A DNA stretch of 6,112 nt from PVC group bacterium (GTDB lineage: Bacteria; Verrucomicrobiota; Kiritimatiellia; SS1-B-03-39; PXDE01), in NCBI GenBank assembly GCA_003566475.1, contig PXDE01000410.1:1-6112 (forward strand), written 5' to 3'. This document shows, piece after piece, positions 1 through 5,044 of the stretch; positions within the stretch are counted from its first letter, which is position 1; each line of letters begins with the position of its first letter. The notes under the pieces were generated by a model, which saw only the letters and a list, made by a program, of their open reading frames with translations, had not been told where the DNA came from and did not search any database. Both the position numbers and the translations under genes were made by a program.

Positions 1-804
1 CGACCACCCGGGCAGCCCCCGGATGCTGTCGATGGCCCGCTGGCGGCTGGCCTGGAGCGCGGCCGAGGCGCCGTCGGCCCCGGCGGCGTCCGGCGCGGCG
101 CCCGGCGGCGGCGCCGTGGGCCGGGCCACCGCCGCGATCCCGCCCAGCAGGGAGCGGGGGATCTCCATCTCCAGGGTCCGGACATCAACGCGCCCCGGAA
201 ACTCCAGCAGCACGAAGAACCACCGATCCGGATCGACGCCAAACGCGTTCGGCCGCACCCGGAAGGCCACCCCCCGGCGGAGCGGCCGGTCGCCGGCGTA
301 GGTGAACAGCCGGGCCTGAGCGACCCGGGGGGTCGGGGAGAGGTTGGACGGCGGGCCCTCCATCTGGGCCCCGGCCCAGGCCTCGGCCCAGGCCCGCCAT
401 TCCTCGGGACGCTCCGGGGGCCGGGCCTCCGCCATGGCCTGCCGGAACTCCTCGGCCAGCACATGCGGCCGGGGCCACCGCTCGGGAAGCATGGGGCCAA
501 CGGCGGCCAGGGTCAGCCGTGCACCGTCCCGGTCCTCCCAGCGGCCCCGGAACTGGGCGGCGAACCAGTGATCGCGGGGGGCCATCATCTCGAACGTCTC
601 CCCGGCCGGGTTGCGATAGGTATGGATCCGGGGCGGGGGCATGCCAACCGGCCGCGCCTCCGGCATCACCCTCAGGCGAAGGCCCTCCTCGGGCACATCG
701 GCCTGGGCCCGGAAGGCCACCCGGCGTGGAGACTGGGCGGCGGCCTCGGCGCCGACAAGGGCCGCGGCGGTCAGGACCAGAACGCTGGACATGCGGGGCG
801 TCAT
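1..804 (-). CDS. Exported protein of unknown function, N-terminal 268 residues (partial, runs off left edge)
   Basis: This frame is open from an ATG at 804 to the left edge, so the C-terminus lies outside the window. Residues 1-23 form a typical Sec signal peptide: Arg4, a hydrophobic stretch from about 8 to 18 (VLVLTAAALVG), and a likely cleavage after AEAAA before Gln24. The mature part is rich in Arg, Trp and Pro with no motif I recognise. Residues 228-246 are a Pro/Ala/Gly linker, followed by a polar segment that probably begins another domain. The start at 804 is preferred because an AGGG lies 8 nt upstream; the in-frame Met5 (ATG at 792) is a possible alternative and would leave the hydrophobic core intact. 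It begins 40 bp after the stop of the upstream exported protein gene in the same direction, so the two are probably co-transcribed and both products leave the cytoplasm. Function cannot be assigned from this portion. Confidence 0.75.
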   Translation of the reverse strand, partial: MTPRMSSVLVLTAAALVGAEAAAQSPRRVAFRAQADVPEEGLRLRVMPEARPVGMPPPRIHTYRNPAGETFEMMAPRDHWFAAQFRGRWEDRDGARLTLAAVGPMLPERWPRPHVLAEEFRQAMAEARPPERPEEWRAWAEAWAGAQMEGPPSNLSPTPRVAQARLFTYAGDRPLRRGVAFRVRPNAFGVDPDRWFFVLLEFPGRVDVRTLEMEIPRSLLGGIAAVARPTAPPPGAAPDAAGADGASAALQASRQRAIDSIRGLPGWS

Positions 805-844
805 GGCCCGTACCCTACACCCATGGGGACGGCGGCGCACCCTC

Positions 845-1846
845 TCAATCCTCGGCGGGCGAGTCCGGACCCCAGATCAGGAGGTCCAGGCCGGCCCGGA
901 CCAGCACCTCCTCCCGCCAGTCGGTCTCGTTGCGCCAGTTGATCTCCGGCATCAGTTCGAGGTACACCCATCGCCGGTGGATGGGGCGGCGGTGGATGAA
1001 CGACAGCCGGTAGCGCTCCACGGTGCCGCTCCCCCGCTTGCGTCCGAACACCGAGGCCCGGACCCCGGTGGCCCGCGAAGCCCCGCGCTCGCCGACCATC
1101 CGCCCGCGGTCCTCGGGCCGGAGCAGCCCGCGCAGGTGGCCCACCGCGAACGCCTGCTCCCACTCGACTCCGTCCGTGGCCTCGGTCCAGCGGACGGCCG
1201 AGGTGCTGCGCAGGATTACCGATTCCCCCACCCACCGGAACAGGCTGAGGCTGGTCACCTCGCCGAAGCCCTCGTCGGTGTCATAGAAGAACCGTTGCCT
1301 AGGCCGGATCTCGGTCTGGCCCACGTTCCACGTCGGTCCGGCGTCGATCCGGGCGTAGGCCACCGGGGGCAGGCGCCATTTCACGCCGGTGCTGGTGGAG
1401 ACCCGGTCGCCCACCCATTGCAGCGCGATGACCACATCCGAATCCGACGGCGGGCGGTCCTGGTCGGGCAGCCGGTCGACCTCGTCCTGGGTGATGATCA
1501 GCCGCATGCGGTCCTCGATATTGGGCAGGTGGATGTCCGCGCTGAAGGAGGGGTCCACAGTCCGGGTCCGGTCGTGGTGCACCCCTACCTTGCCGTGCAG
1601 GCCCAGGCGGAAGGTGGAGGGCCGGGCGGCCGAGGGCTGGTCGAGCCCTTCCGCGAAGTAGGCGTCGGCCAGGCTGACCCGGGAGGAGAGGGAGGAGTAG
1701 GTCCAGTCATGGAAGGTGTCGGCGAGCCGTCCCCAGCGGGTCCGGGGGGACTCCCTCTCCTCAGACGCTTCCTCGCCTCGGGCGGGTGCGATGGCCAGTC
1801 CGCAGGCGAGGACGAGGGCACAGCCCCGTTGCCACCTCGGTCTCAT
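845..1846 (-). CDS. Exported, probable outer-membrane beta-barrel-like protein of unknown function (333 aa)
   Basis: The chosen ATG at 1846 gives a 333-residue protein beginning MRPRWQRGCALVLACGLAIA, a signal peptide with basic n-region, hydrophobic core at about 9-20 and likely cleavage after APARG (residue 24). The mature protein is a run of short alternating polar/hydrophobic, aromatic-rich stretches typical of beta-strands. Residues 278-329 carry a basic segment (RRPIHRRWVYLELMPEINW) and then an amphipathic terminal strand (VLVRAGLDLLIWG). This resembles uncharacterised barrel-like outer-membrane proteins of Gram-negative bacteria, but no named family is certain and the C-terminus (PAED) is not the classic terminal Phe/Trp. 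The frame stays open for 169 more codons upstream (to 2353), but that part crosses palindromic intergenic repeats and would bury the signal peptide, so it is judged non-coding. No Shine-Dalgarno precedes 1846. The secreted-protein gene at 804 follows after 40 bp. Confidence 0.75.
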   Translation of the reverse strand: MRPRWQRGCALVLACGLAIAPARGEEASEERESPRTRWGRLADTFHDWTYSSLSSRVSLADAYFAEGLDQPSAARPSTFRLGLHGKVGVHHDRTRTVDPSFSADIHLPNIEDRMRLIITQDEVDRLPDQDRPPSDSDVVIALQWVGDRVSTSTGVKWRLPPVAYARIDAGPTWNVGQTEIRPRQRFFYDTDEGFGEVTSLSLFRWVGESVILRSTSAVRWTEATDGVEWEQAFAVGHLRGLLRPEDRGRMVGERGASRATGVRASVFGRKRGSGTVERYRLSFIHRRPIHRRWVYLELMPEINWRNETDWREEVLVRAGLDLLIWGPDSPAED

Positions 1847-1853
1847 GGAGGCG

Positions 1854-1876
1854 AGTATAGCCGTTGGGGCGGGGTT
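1854..1876 (-). promoter_or_regulatory. Candidate -10 element giving a leaderless or near-leaderless transcript for the barrel-like gene
   Basis: Read on the minus strand, TATACT (1859-1854) ends 7 nt before the ATG at 1846. Normal -10 to start-site spacing would put +1 at or next to the A of the start codon, which fits the absence of a ribosome binding site. The hexamer 17 bp upstream is TTCCCT, a poor -35, so the call rests on the -10 and its position. It could be chance in an otherwise GC-rich stretch. Confidence 0.35.
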
Positions 1877-1947
1877 AGGGAATTGTGAAGGCATCCGTCT
1901 GGCGCTGAAGGGGGAGGGTTCAGGGGGCGGTGTGGCTATTGACGGCC

Positions 1948-1975
1948 GCTGGACCCCGCCGCAGCGGGGTTCAGC
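1948..1975. repeat. Strong stem-loop, 12-bp stem with one mismatch
   Basis: GCTGGACCCCGC (1948-1959) pairs with GCGGGGTTCAGC (1964-1975) across a CGCA tetraloop; 11 of 12 pairs match and the inner seven are perfect. It abuts the next palindrome (1972-1997). No T-rich tail follows on either strand, so it is not a classical intrinsic terminator; it is more likely one module of the repeat mosaic, or a fold in the RNA reading through from the sod gene. Confidence 0.6.
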
Positions 1976-1997
1976 CGGATGGAGGGTGAGACGGCTG
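1972..1997. repeat. 26-bp palindromic module, copy A (CAGCCG-N14-CGGCTG)
   Basis: Perfect 6-bp arms CAGCCG and CGGCTG flank 14 bp. The same 26-bp module occurs at 3547-3572 with 23 of 26 identical bases, and a more diverged relative lies at 2433-2465. Recurrence in three places within one window indicates a dispersed repeat family rather than chance palindromy. Confidence 0.65.
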
Positions 1998-2038
1998 GCG
2001 TGATCCGGGATTCGCGATACGGGATGTGGGATGGATTC

Positions 2039-2171
2039 CAGTACCTCGCTGTCTGTGACAGCGAGGGCGCATGTGCGGCGCATGGCTGGAGGAAGGCTCG
2101 ACCATGGCTTCTCTTCCGCCCAGACAGGCTCGTTCCATGCGCGGGCCGCTGTCACAGACAGCGGACTACTG
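2039..2171. repeat. 133-bp element bounded by inverted hairpin-forming ends (BIME- or MITE-like)
   Basis: The two ends are inverted copies of one another. Reading inward, each begins CAGTA, then three variable bases, then the identical 17-mer CGCTGTCTGTGACAGCG (2047-2063 on plus, 2163-2147 on minus). Each 17-mer is also self-complementary: the left end forms a perfect 9-bp stem (CCTCGCTGT/ACAGCGAGG, 2044-2066) and the right a perfect 7-bp stem (CCGCTGT/ACAGCGG, 2146-2164), both with 5-nt loops. Weaker inverted similarity (GCGCATGG) continues inward. No coding sequence and no obvious target-site duplication are visible. Two REP-like palindromes facing each other recall bacterial interspersed mosaic elements moved by RAYT transposases; a MITE is the alternative. 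Confidence 0.65.
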
Positions 2172-2218
2172 AGCCCGCGCCCTCCCGGCCCGCTGTGCGA
2201 GCCTCCCGCCCCCGTGGC

Positions 2219-2235
2219 CCGGGCATCTTGCCCGG
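2219..2235. repeat. Perfect 7-bp hairpin CCGGGCA-TCT-TGCCCGG
   Basis: A perfect 7-bp stem with a three-base loop, in the middle of the gene-free stretch. It has no T-tract on either side, so it is best read as another palindromic module of the intergenic mosaic. Confidence 0.5.
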
Positions 2236-2282
2236 AGCCGAGCGAGGATTGGTCCCGTCTGGTCCATGAACAGTCTCTACTC

Positions 2283-2294
2283 CGACCATGGTCG
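2283..2294. repeat. Perfect 12-bp palindrome CGACCATGGTCG
   Basis: A complete 12-bp palindrome with no spacer. It could be a small operator, but no promoter is evident next to it; as part of a run of palindromes it is more simply a piece of the repeat mosaic. The related string CGACCATGG also occurs inside the 133-bp element at about 2099-2107. Confidence 0.4.
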
Positions 2295-2316
2295 TTTCGG
2301 GATCCGACCTCGCTCG

Positions 2317-2340
2317 GGCACGGGCTGGAAGCACCGTGCC
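2317..2340. repeat. Perfect 7-bp stem-loop GGCACGG/CCGTGCC
   Basis: Arms at 2317-2323 and 2334-2340 are perfectly complementary around a 10-nt loop. It is another module of the gene-free region and carries no termination signature. Confidence 0.5.
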
Positions 2341-2389
2341 ACGCCGGGGGCATCCCGTTGACAAGCAGTGATTTGTAGGGGACAGCGTG

Positions 2390-2462
2390 CCATGGTGTCT
2401 CAGAGCAGCGCAGGCCGCTGGGCCGTTGAGCTCAGCCGGATGGGGGCCATGAGACGCCATGG
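2390..2462. repeat. Inverted repeat with 13-bp arms, 12 of 13 matched
   Basis: CCATGGTGTCTCA (2390-2402) and TGAGACGCCATGG (2450-2462) are inverted copies with one mismatch, separated by 47 bp. The string GTGTCTCA followed by G/A-AGC recurs beside the other intergenic block at about 3850-3860, and GCGTCTCAGAGC occurs at about 2616-2627, so the arm belongs to a wider repeat family. The right arm overlaps a diverged copy of the CAGCCG module (2433-2465). Confidence 0.55.
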
Positions 2463-2466
2463 CTGC

Positions 2467-2573
2467 ACCCAACGTGTCCGACCTCTGTCCCGCGTCATCT
2501 CCTCCCGCATCCTCGGCCCGGAGCCGTTCTTCCTCGAAGACTCGGTCGAACGGCCGCCACAAGGGGGAAGCCC
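2467..2573. repeat. Dispersed repeat block, copy 1 (about 90% identical to 3708-3813)
   Basis: Aligned by hand, this block and 3708-3813 differ at about 10 of 106 positions plus one single-base indel; the last 50 bases are nearly identical, including CTCGAAGACTCGGTCGAACG. Both copies are in the same orientation and both sit in an intergenic space between minus-strand genes. Unlike copy 2, this copy lacks the matching left arm of the long inverted repeat. The region is open in several frames, but the frames differ between copies in quality and no coding signal is seen. Confidence 0.8.
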
Positions 2574-2679
2574 GGCGCGGGACCAGCCCAACGCCCTACT
2601 GCAACTTCCGTGAGCGCGTCTCAGAGCTGACCCATGCCACCGCAGTCCAGGACCGGAGGCCCGTCGGCCAGGCGACCTC

Positions 2680-2710
2680 CACGCCGCTTTGGCTTCCGCG
2701 GGACGGCGTG
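2680..2710. repeat. 7-bp inverted repeat CACGCCG/CGGCGTG
   Basis: Arms at 2680-2686 and 2704-2710 are perfectly complementary around 17 bp. It lies just beyond the candidate sod terminator in the direction of transcription and may add to RNA structure there. Confidence 0.4.
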
Positions 2711-2725
2711 CGGACTCACGACGCC

Positions 2726-2748
2726 CCTGCGGCCGCATGGGCCGCAGG
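2726..2748 (-). terminator. Candidate terminator hairpin of the superoxide dismutase gene
   Basis: CCTGCGGC and GCCGCAGG form a perfect 8-bp GC-rich stem with a 7-nt loop, starting 27 nt after the sod stop codon. No run of U follows (the RNA continues GGCGUCG), so intrinsic termination is unproven. The position is right, and GC-rich bacteria often end transcripts with U-poor hairpins or Rho. Confidence 0.4.
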
Positions 2749-2775
2749 AGCGGTGAGAGGCGGTGGCGGCGAGGC

Positions 2776-3399
2776 TCAGCCGCCGTACAGCTCGGCCACC
2801 TTGTCCCAGTTGACCACGTTCCACCAGGCCGCGATGTAGTCGGGTCGCCGGTTCTGGTAGTGCAGGTAGTAGGCGTGCTCCCAGACGTCGAGTCCGAGGA
2901 TGGGGGTGCCCTCGAGGCCGGCCACCGCCTGGCCCATGATCGGGTTGTCCTGGTTGGCGGTGGAGCCCACGGCCAGCGAGCCGTCGGCCTTCTTCACCAG
3001 CCAGGCCCAGCCGGACCCGAACCGGGTGGCCCCGGCCTTGGCGAAGGCGTCCTTGAAGGCGTCGAAGGAGCCGAAGGCCTGGTCGATGGCACCGGCCAGA
3101 GCGCCGCCGGGGGTGCCGCCCTTGCCCGGGCCCATGACCTGCCAGAAGAGGGTGTGGTTGACGTGCCCGCCGCCGTTGTTCCGGACCGCGCCGCGGATGG
3201 ATTCCGGCACCGAAGCGAGGTCGCGGATCAGATCCTCCGCGCTCTTGGCGGCCAGCGCGTCCTGGTCCTGGAGGGCGGCGTTCAGGTTGTTGACATAAGC
3301 CGCGTGGTGCTTCCCATGGTGGATCTCCATGGTCCGGGCGTCGATATGCGGCTCGAGGGCGTTGGAGGCGTAAGGCAGGGGAGGAAGTTCGTGCGCCAT
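2776..3399 (-). CDS. sodA: Superoxide dismutase, Fe/Mn family, predicted Mn-type (207 aa, complete)
   Basis: Converts superoxide to hydrogen peroxide and oxygen; cytoplasmic, since no signal peptide is present. The 207 residues match the usual length of bacterial Fe/Mn SODs. Visible features are the N-terminal LPPLPY, the helical hairpin HHGKHHAAYVNNLN (27-40), the metal ligands His27, His82, Asp171 and His175, the family signature DVWEHAYY (171-178), and Tyr35 and His31 of the active-site funnel. Metal type is inferred from known markers: Gly77-Gly78 before HVNHTLFW and Gln150 in ANQDNP are typical of Mn enzymes, whereas Fe enzymes carry the key Gln near position 78. The ATG at 3399 is preceded by AAGGAG with a 7-nt gap, and a good promoter lies at 3473-3445. 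It appears to be a single-gene transcription unit with a hairpin downstream. Family assignment is very secure; metal preference is likely but could be cambialistic. Confidence 0.97.
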   Translation of the reverse strand: MAHELPPLPYASNALEPHIDARTMEIHHGKHHAAYVNNLNAALQDQDALAAKSAEDLIRDLASVPESIRGAVRNNGGGHVNHTLFWQVMGPGKGGTPGGALAGAIDQAFGSFDAFKDAFAKAGATRFGSGWAWLVKKADGSLAVGSTANQDNPIMGQAVAGLEGTPILGLDVWEHAYYLHYQNRRPDYIAAWWNVVNWDKVAELYGG

Positions 3400-3406
3400 G
3401 TCGGGT

Positions 3407-3412
3407 CTCCTT
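3407..3412 (-). promoter_or_regulatory. Shine-Dalgarno AAGGAG of the superoxide dismutase gene
   Basis: AAGGAG on the minus strand lies 7 nt before the ATG at 3399, an optimal sequence and spacing. It fixes that start and is the strongest ribosome binding site in the window. Confidence 0.85.
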
Positions 3413-3444
3413 GCGGCTTGGGGGTTGCTGTGATCGGTAGACGT

Positions 3445-3473
3445 ATACTAGGCCCGGGTACCTGCCATGTCCA
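3445..3473 (-). promoter_or_regulatory. Sigma-70-type promoter of the superoxide dismutase gene
   Basis: On the minus strand, TGGACA (3473-3468; 5 of 6 to TTGACA) is separated by exactly 17 bp from TAGTAT (3450-3445; 4 of 6 to TATAAT). Initiation about 7 nt on would give a 5' leader of roughly 40 nt containing the AAGGAG. Inverted hexamers CCTGCC (3461-3466) and GGCAGG (3485-3490) bracket the -35 and could be an operator, but no named regulator's consensus is recognised. Confidence 0.6.
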
Positions 3474-3546
3474 GTGTGTGGCACGGCAGGCAGCGCTGAG
3501 GGGTCAGTGTTCAGGGTTCAGGGAGCCCGCATGAACCGCCGTAGTA

Positions 3547-3572
3547 CAGCCGGATGAGGGGTAAGACGGCTG
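3547..3572. repeat. 26-bp palindromic module, copy B (CAGCCG-N14-CGGCTG)
   Basis: Same arms and same spacing as copy A at 1972-1997, with 23 of 26 bases identical. Here it is preceded by GTAGTA and not by the long ACCCCGC hairpin found beside copy A, so the modules combine differently in the two places. Confidence 0.65.
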
Positions 3573-3578
3573 GGGCGA

Positions 3579-3606
3579 TCCGACTTCGCCAGGGCGCTAC
3601 GTCGGA
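3579..3606. repeat. Interrupted stem-loop TCCGAC/GTCGGA with inner CGCC/GGCG
   Basis: Outer arms TCCGAC (3579-3584) and GTCGGA (3601-3606) enclose an inner CGCC-AG-GGCG pairing. A short structured module within the repeat mosaic, not found elsewhere in this window. Confidence 0.45.
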
Positions 3607-3665
3607 CAAGTTGCGGGATCCGGGAAACGGGATCCGCGAAGGGGCCCTGCGTTCCTCTGCGCCCT

Positions 3666-3801
3666 GTAGCGGCCGCTCGACTGAGTCTGCGAAGGAGAGC
3701 GGCTTCCGCCCACCGAGTCCGGCCTCTGTCCCGCGTCGTCCCCTCCCTCGTCCTCCGCCCGGAGCCGTTCTCCCTCGAAGACTCGGTCGAACGGCCGCCA
3801 C
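3666..3801. repeat. Long inverted repeat with 41-bp arms
   Basis: The left arm (3666-3706, starting GTAGCGGCCGCTCGACTGAG) and the inverted right arm (3801-3761, starting GTGGCGGCCGTTCGACCGAG) agree at 34 of 41 positions, separated by 54 bp. The right arm and loop are the part shared with the 107-bp block at 2467-2573. The structure could extrude as a cruciform or fold as an RNA. Two inward-facing copies of one repeat unit would give this arrangement. Confidence 0.7.
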
Positions 3802-3813
3802 AAGGGGGAGCCC
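3708..3813. repeat. Dispersed repeat block, copy 2 (about 90% identical to 2467-2573)
   Basis: Same orientation and same kind of location as copy 1, about 1.2 kb away on the other side of the sod gene. The pair creates direct repeats flanking sod, so recombination between them could in principle delete the gene. Copy 2 overlaps the right arm of the long inverted repeat. Confidence 0.8.
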
Positions 3814-3889
3814 ACGTCGCATGGTCAGCGAAGAGCGACATCGCTGGCGGTGTCTCAAAGCATTCGTTAGCGCGAAGAACCTCGGCTCT

Positions 3890-5044
3890 TCAGCCCTGCA
3901 TGTCGGGCTCGTCGAGCCCCGGCGCAAGCGTCGGCCAGCAGGCGGCGAGGCGGCGCTCCATGGTGTCCCAGTCGGGCACGCCGCTCACCGCGTCCAGCGC
4001 CTCCACGTTGAACGCCCCCACCGCACAGGCCCGGGCCAGGGACTCCCGAGGGCCATGACCCTTGACCATGGCGGCCAGAAAGCCCGCGATGGTGGCGTCG
4101 CCCGCCCCGGTGGTCCCGGCCACCCGGGTCTGGAAACAGGGCTGGGTCAGCTCCTGGCCCGTCCAGTCGGCCAGCCGATCCGGCCTGGCACGCCCGAAGT
4201 TCTGGAAGGCCGACGCACGGCCCGCCGCCTTCAGGTACAGGCCCCGGTGCCCGCATTTGATGACCACCACCGGCACCCCCCAGCCGATCAGGGTGTCGGC
4301 CAAGCGGCCCAGATCGCCGCGCGTGACTGCCTCCACGGGCCCGCCGGGCTGCGCGTCCATCCGGTCGAAGGCAGGGCGGTCGATCATAAACAGCAGCTCC
4401 TCCACGCTGGGCAGGAAAACGTCCACGAAGGGCAGGCAGCGCTTGAGGATCGCGGTCCAGTCGGCCTGGCCGGCGGGGGAGGCGGGGTCGGGGAAGACCA
4501 TGTCGAGCGACACGGTCAGTCCGGCCTCCTTCACCCGCAGGAGCATCTGCTCCAGCTCCTGCCCCTCGCCCGCGATGAGTCTTCGGTGCAGCGGGGGATA
4601 GCCGAAGTGGAACAGGCGGGCGTCGTGGAGGTGGTCTCGGGTGACGTCGGCGGCCGAGAAGGTATCGTTGGTGCCGGCGCAGTGCAGGAACATCCGGTCG
4701 AGACCGGGCGGGCTGAGCACCACCGTATAGGAGCTGGCCTCGCCCGAGGCCAGGACCATGCCCTCGGCCAGGTGGTCGCCCTGGCGGCGCAGGCAGGCCA
4801 GGGTGGTCTGCCCGAGCAGGTCGTCGCCCACCCGGGAGAGCAGGCGTACGGGAACCCCCAGCCGGTGCAGGGCGAGTCCCGTGTTCGACACCGCGCCGCC
4901 CGTGGACACCGTGGCCGGTCCGATGGCGGTCAGCCGCCCCGGGGCCAGGAGCTGGTCCAGGCGGGCCCCGGTGTCCGGCAGTTCGGGAATGATGTCGAGG
5001 CAGATGTGCCCGGCGACCACGATTTCCGCAGGCGAACTCTTCAT
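3890..5044 (-). CDS. PfkB-family carbohydrate kinase (384 aa, complete)
   Basis: A ribokinase/PfkB-fold enzyme that transfers phosphate from ATP to a sugar or nucleoside hydroxyl in the cytoplasm. Seen in the sequence: an N-terminal strand with substrate-binding-type Asp17 (VVAGHICLDII), the first family motif STGGAVSNTGLALHRLG (47-63) with the Gly-Gly and Asn typical of sugar binding, the central segment FVDVFLPSVEELLFMI (PfkB proteins commonly have N/P-x-x-E here), VVVIKCGHRGLYL (the usual KxGxxG), and the second motif AGTTGAGDATIAGF with catalytic Asp316 and the GAGD anion hole. Length is slightly above the usual 300-350. The substrate cannot be read from sequence; ribokinase, fructokinase, 2-keto-3-deoxygluconate kinase and adenosine kinase-like roles remain open. 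The ATG at 5044 has GGAG 6 nt upstream and overlaps the preceding stop (ATGA), indicating translational coupling with the small membrane-protein gene. Confidence 0.95.
   Translation of the reverse strand: MKSSPAEIVVAGHICLDIIPELPDTGARLDQLLAPGRLTAIGPATVSTGGAVSNTGLALHRLGVPVRLLSRVGDDLLGQTTLACLRRQGDHLAEGMVLASGEASSYTVVLSPPGLDRMFLHCAGTNDTFSAADVTRDHLHDARLFHFGYPPLHRRLIAGEGQELEQMLLRVKEAGLTVSLDMVFPDPASPAGQADWTAILKRCLPFVDVFLPSVEELLFMIDRPAFDRMDAQPGGPVEAVTRGDLGRLADTLIGWGVPVVVIKCGHRGLYLKAAGRASAFQNFGRARPDRLADWTGQELTQPCFQTRVAGTTGAGDATIAGFLAAMVKGHGPRESLARACAVGAFNVEALDAVSGVPDWDTMERRLAACWPTLAPGLDEPDMQG

Larger units (their letters stand above)
1847..2775. other. 929-bp intergenic region: mosaic of palindromes and repeats, no credible gene
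   Basis: No reading frame here has a convincing start, ribosome binding site or protein character in either direction. Instead the stretch carries stem-loop modules: 1948-1975, 1972-1997, 2044-2066, 2146-2164, 2219-2235, 2283-2294, 2317-2340, 2390-2462, 2680-2710 and 2726-2748. It also holds a 107-bp block at 2467-2573 repeated near 3708-3813. Several modules recur in the other intergenic space (3400-3889) in the same orientation and relative order, which marks them as dispersed genomic repeats. The lowest end holds the start signals of the barrel-like gene and the highest end the candidate terminator of the sod gene. Confidence 0.8.
3400..3889. other. 490-bp intergenic region: sod promoter plus a second repeat mosaic
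   Basis: The lower end holds the sod ribosome binding site and promoter. From about 3494 to 3865 the sequence consists of repeat modules shared with 1900-2630: a GCTGA-TTCAGGG stretch (about 3494-3522), the 26-bp CAGCCG module (3547-3572), a TCCGAC/GTCGGA stem-loop (3579-3606), tandem GGGATCC strings (about 3616-3638), a long inverted repeat (3666-3801) and a GTGTCTCA string near 3850. No credible gene is present on either strand, and no clear terminator follows the kinase stop at 3890. Confidence 0.75.

Noticed and set aside
641..1888. Plus-strand open frame of 415 codons
   Set aside because: It is antisense to the exported barrel-like protein and part of the neighbouring exported gene. Composition is biased, there is no ribosome binding site or motif, and the minus-strand proteins have signal peptides and proper spacing.
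1855..1890. Lipoprotein signal in the barrel-like protein (Cys15 after VLA)
   Set aside because: The sequence before Cys15 is a poor lipobox and the hydrophobic core continues past it; cleavage by signal peptidase I near residue 24 fits better.
1847..2353. A 169-residue N-terminal extension of the barrel-like protein
   Set aside because: The extension translates palindromic repeats (including the 133-bp element), lacks a ribosome binding site, and would place the signal peptide internally.
1900..3870. CRISPR array or tandem repeat array
   Set aside because: Repeats are few, of different types and unevenly spaced, with no constant repeat-spacer pattern and no cas genes.
3850..3889. Intrinsic terminator after the kinase stop
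   Set aside because: Only weak pairing (AAGAGCC with GGTTCTT and an unrealistically short loop) and no T-tract; not supported.
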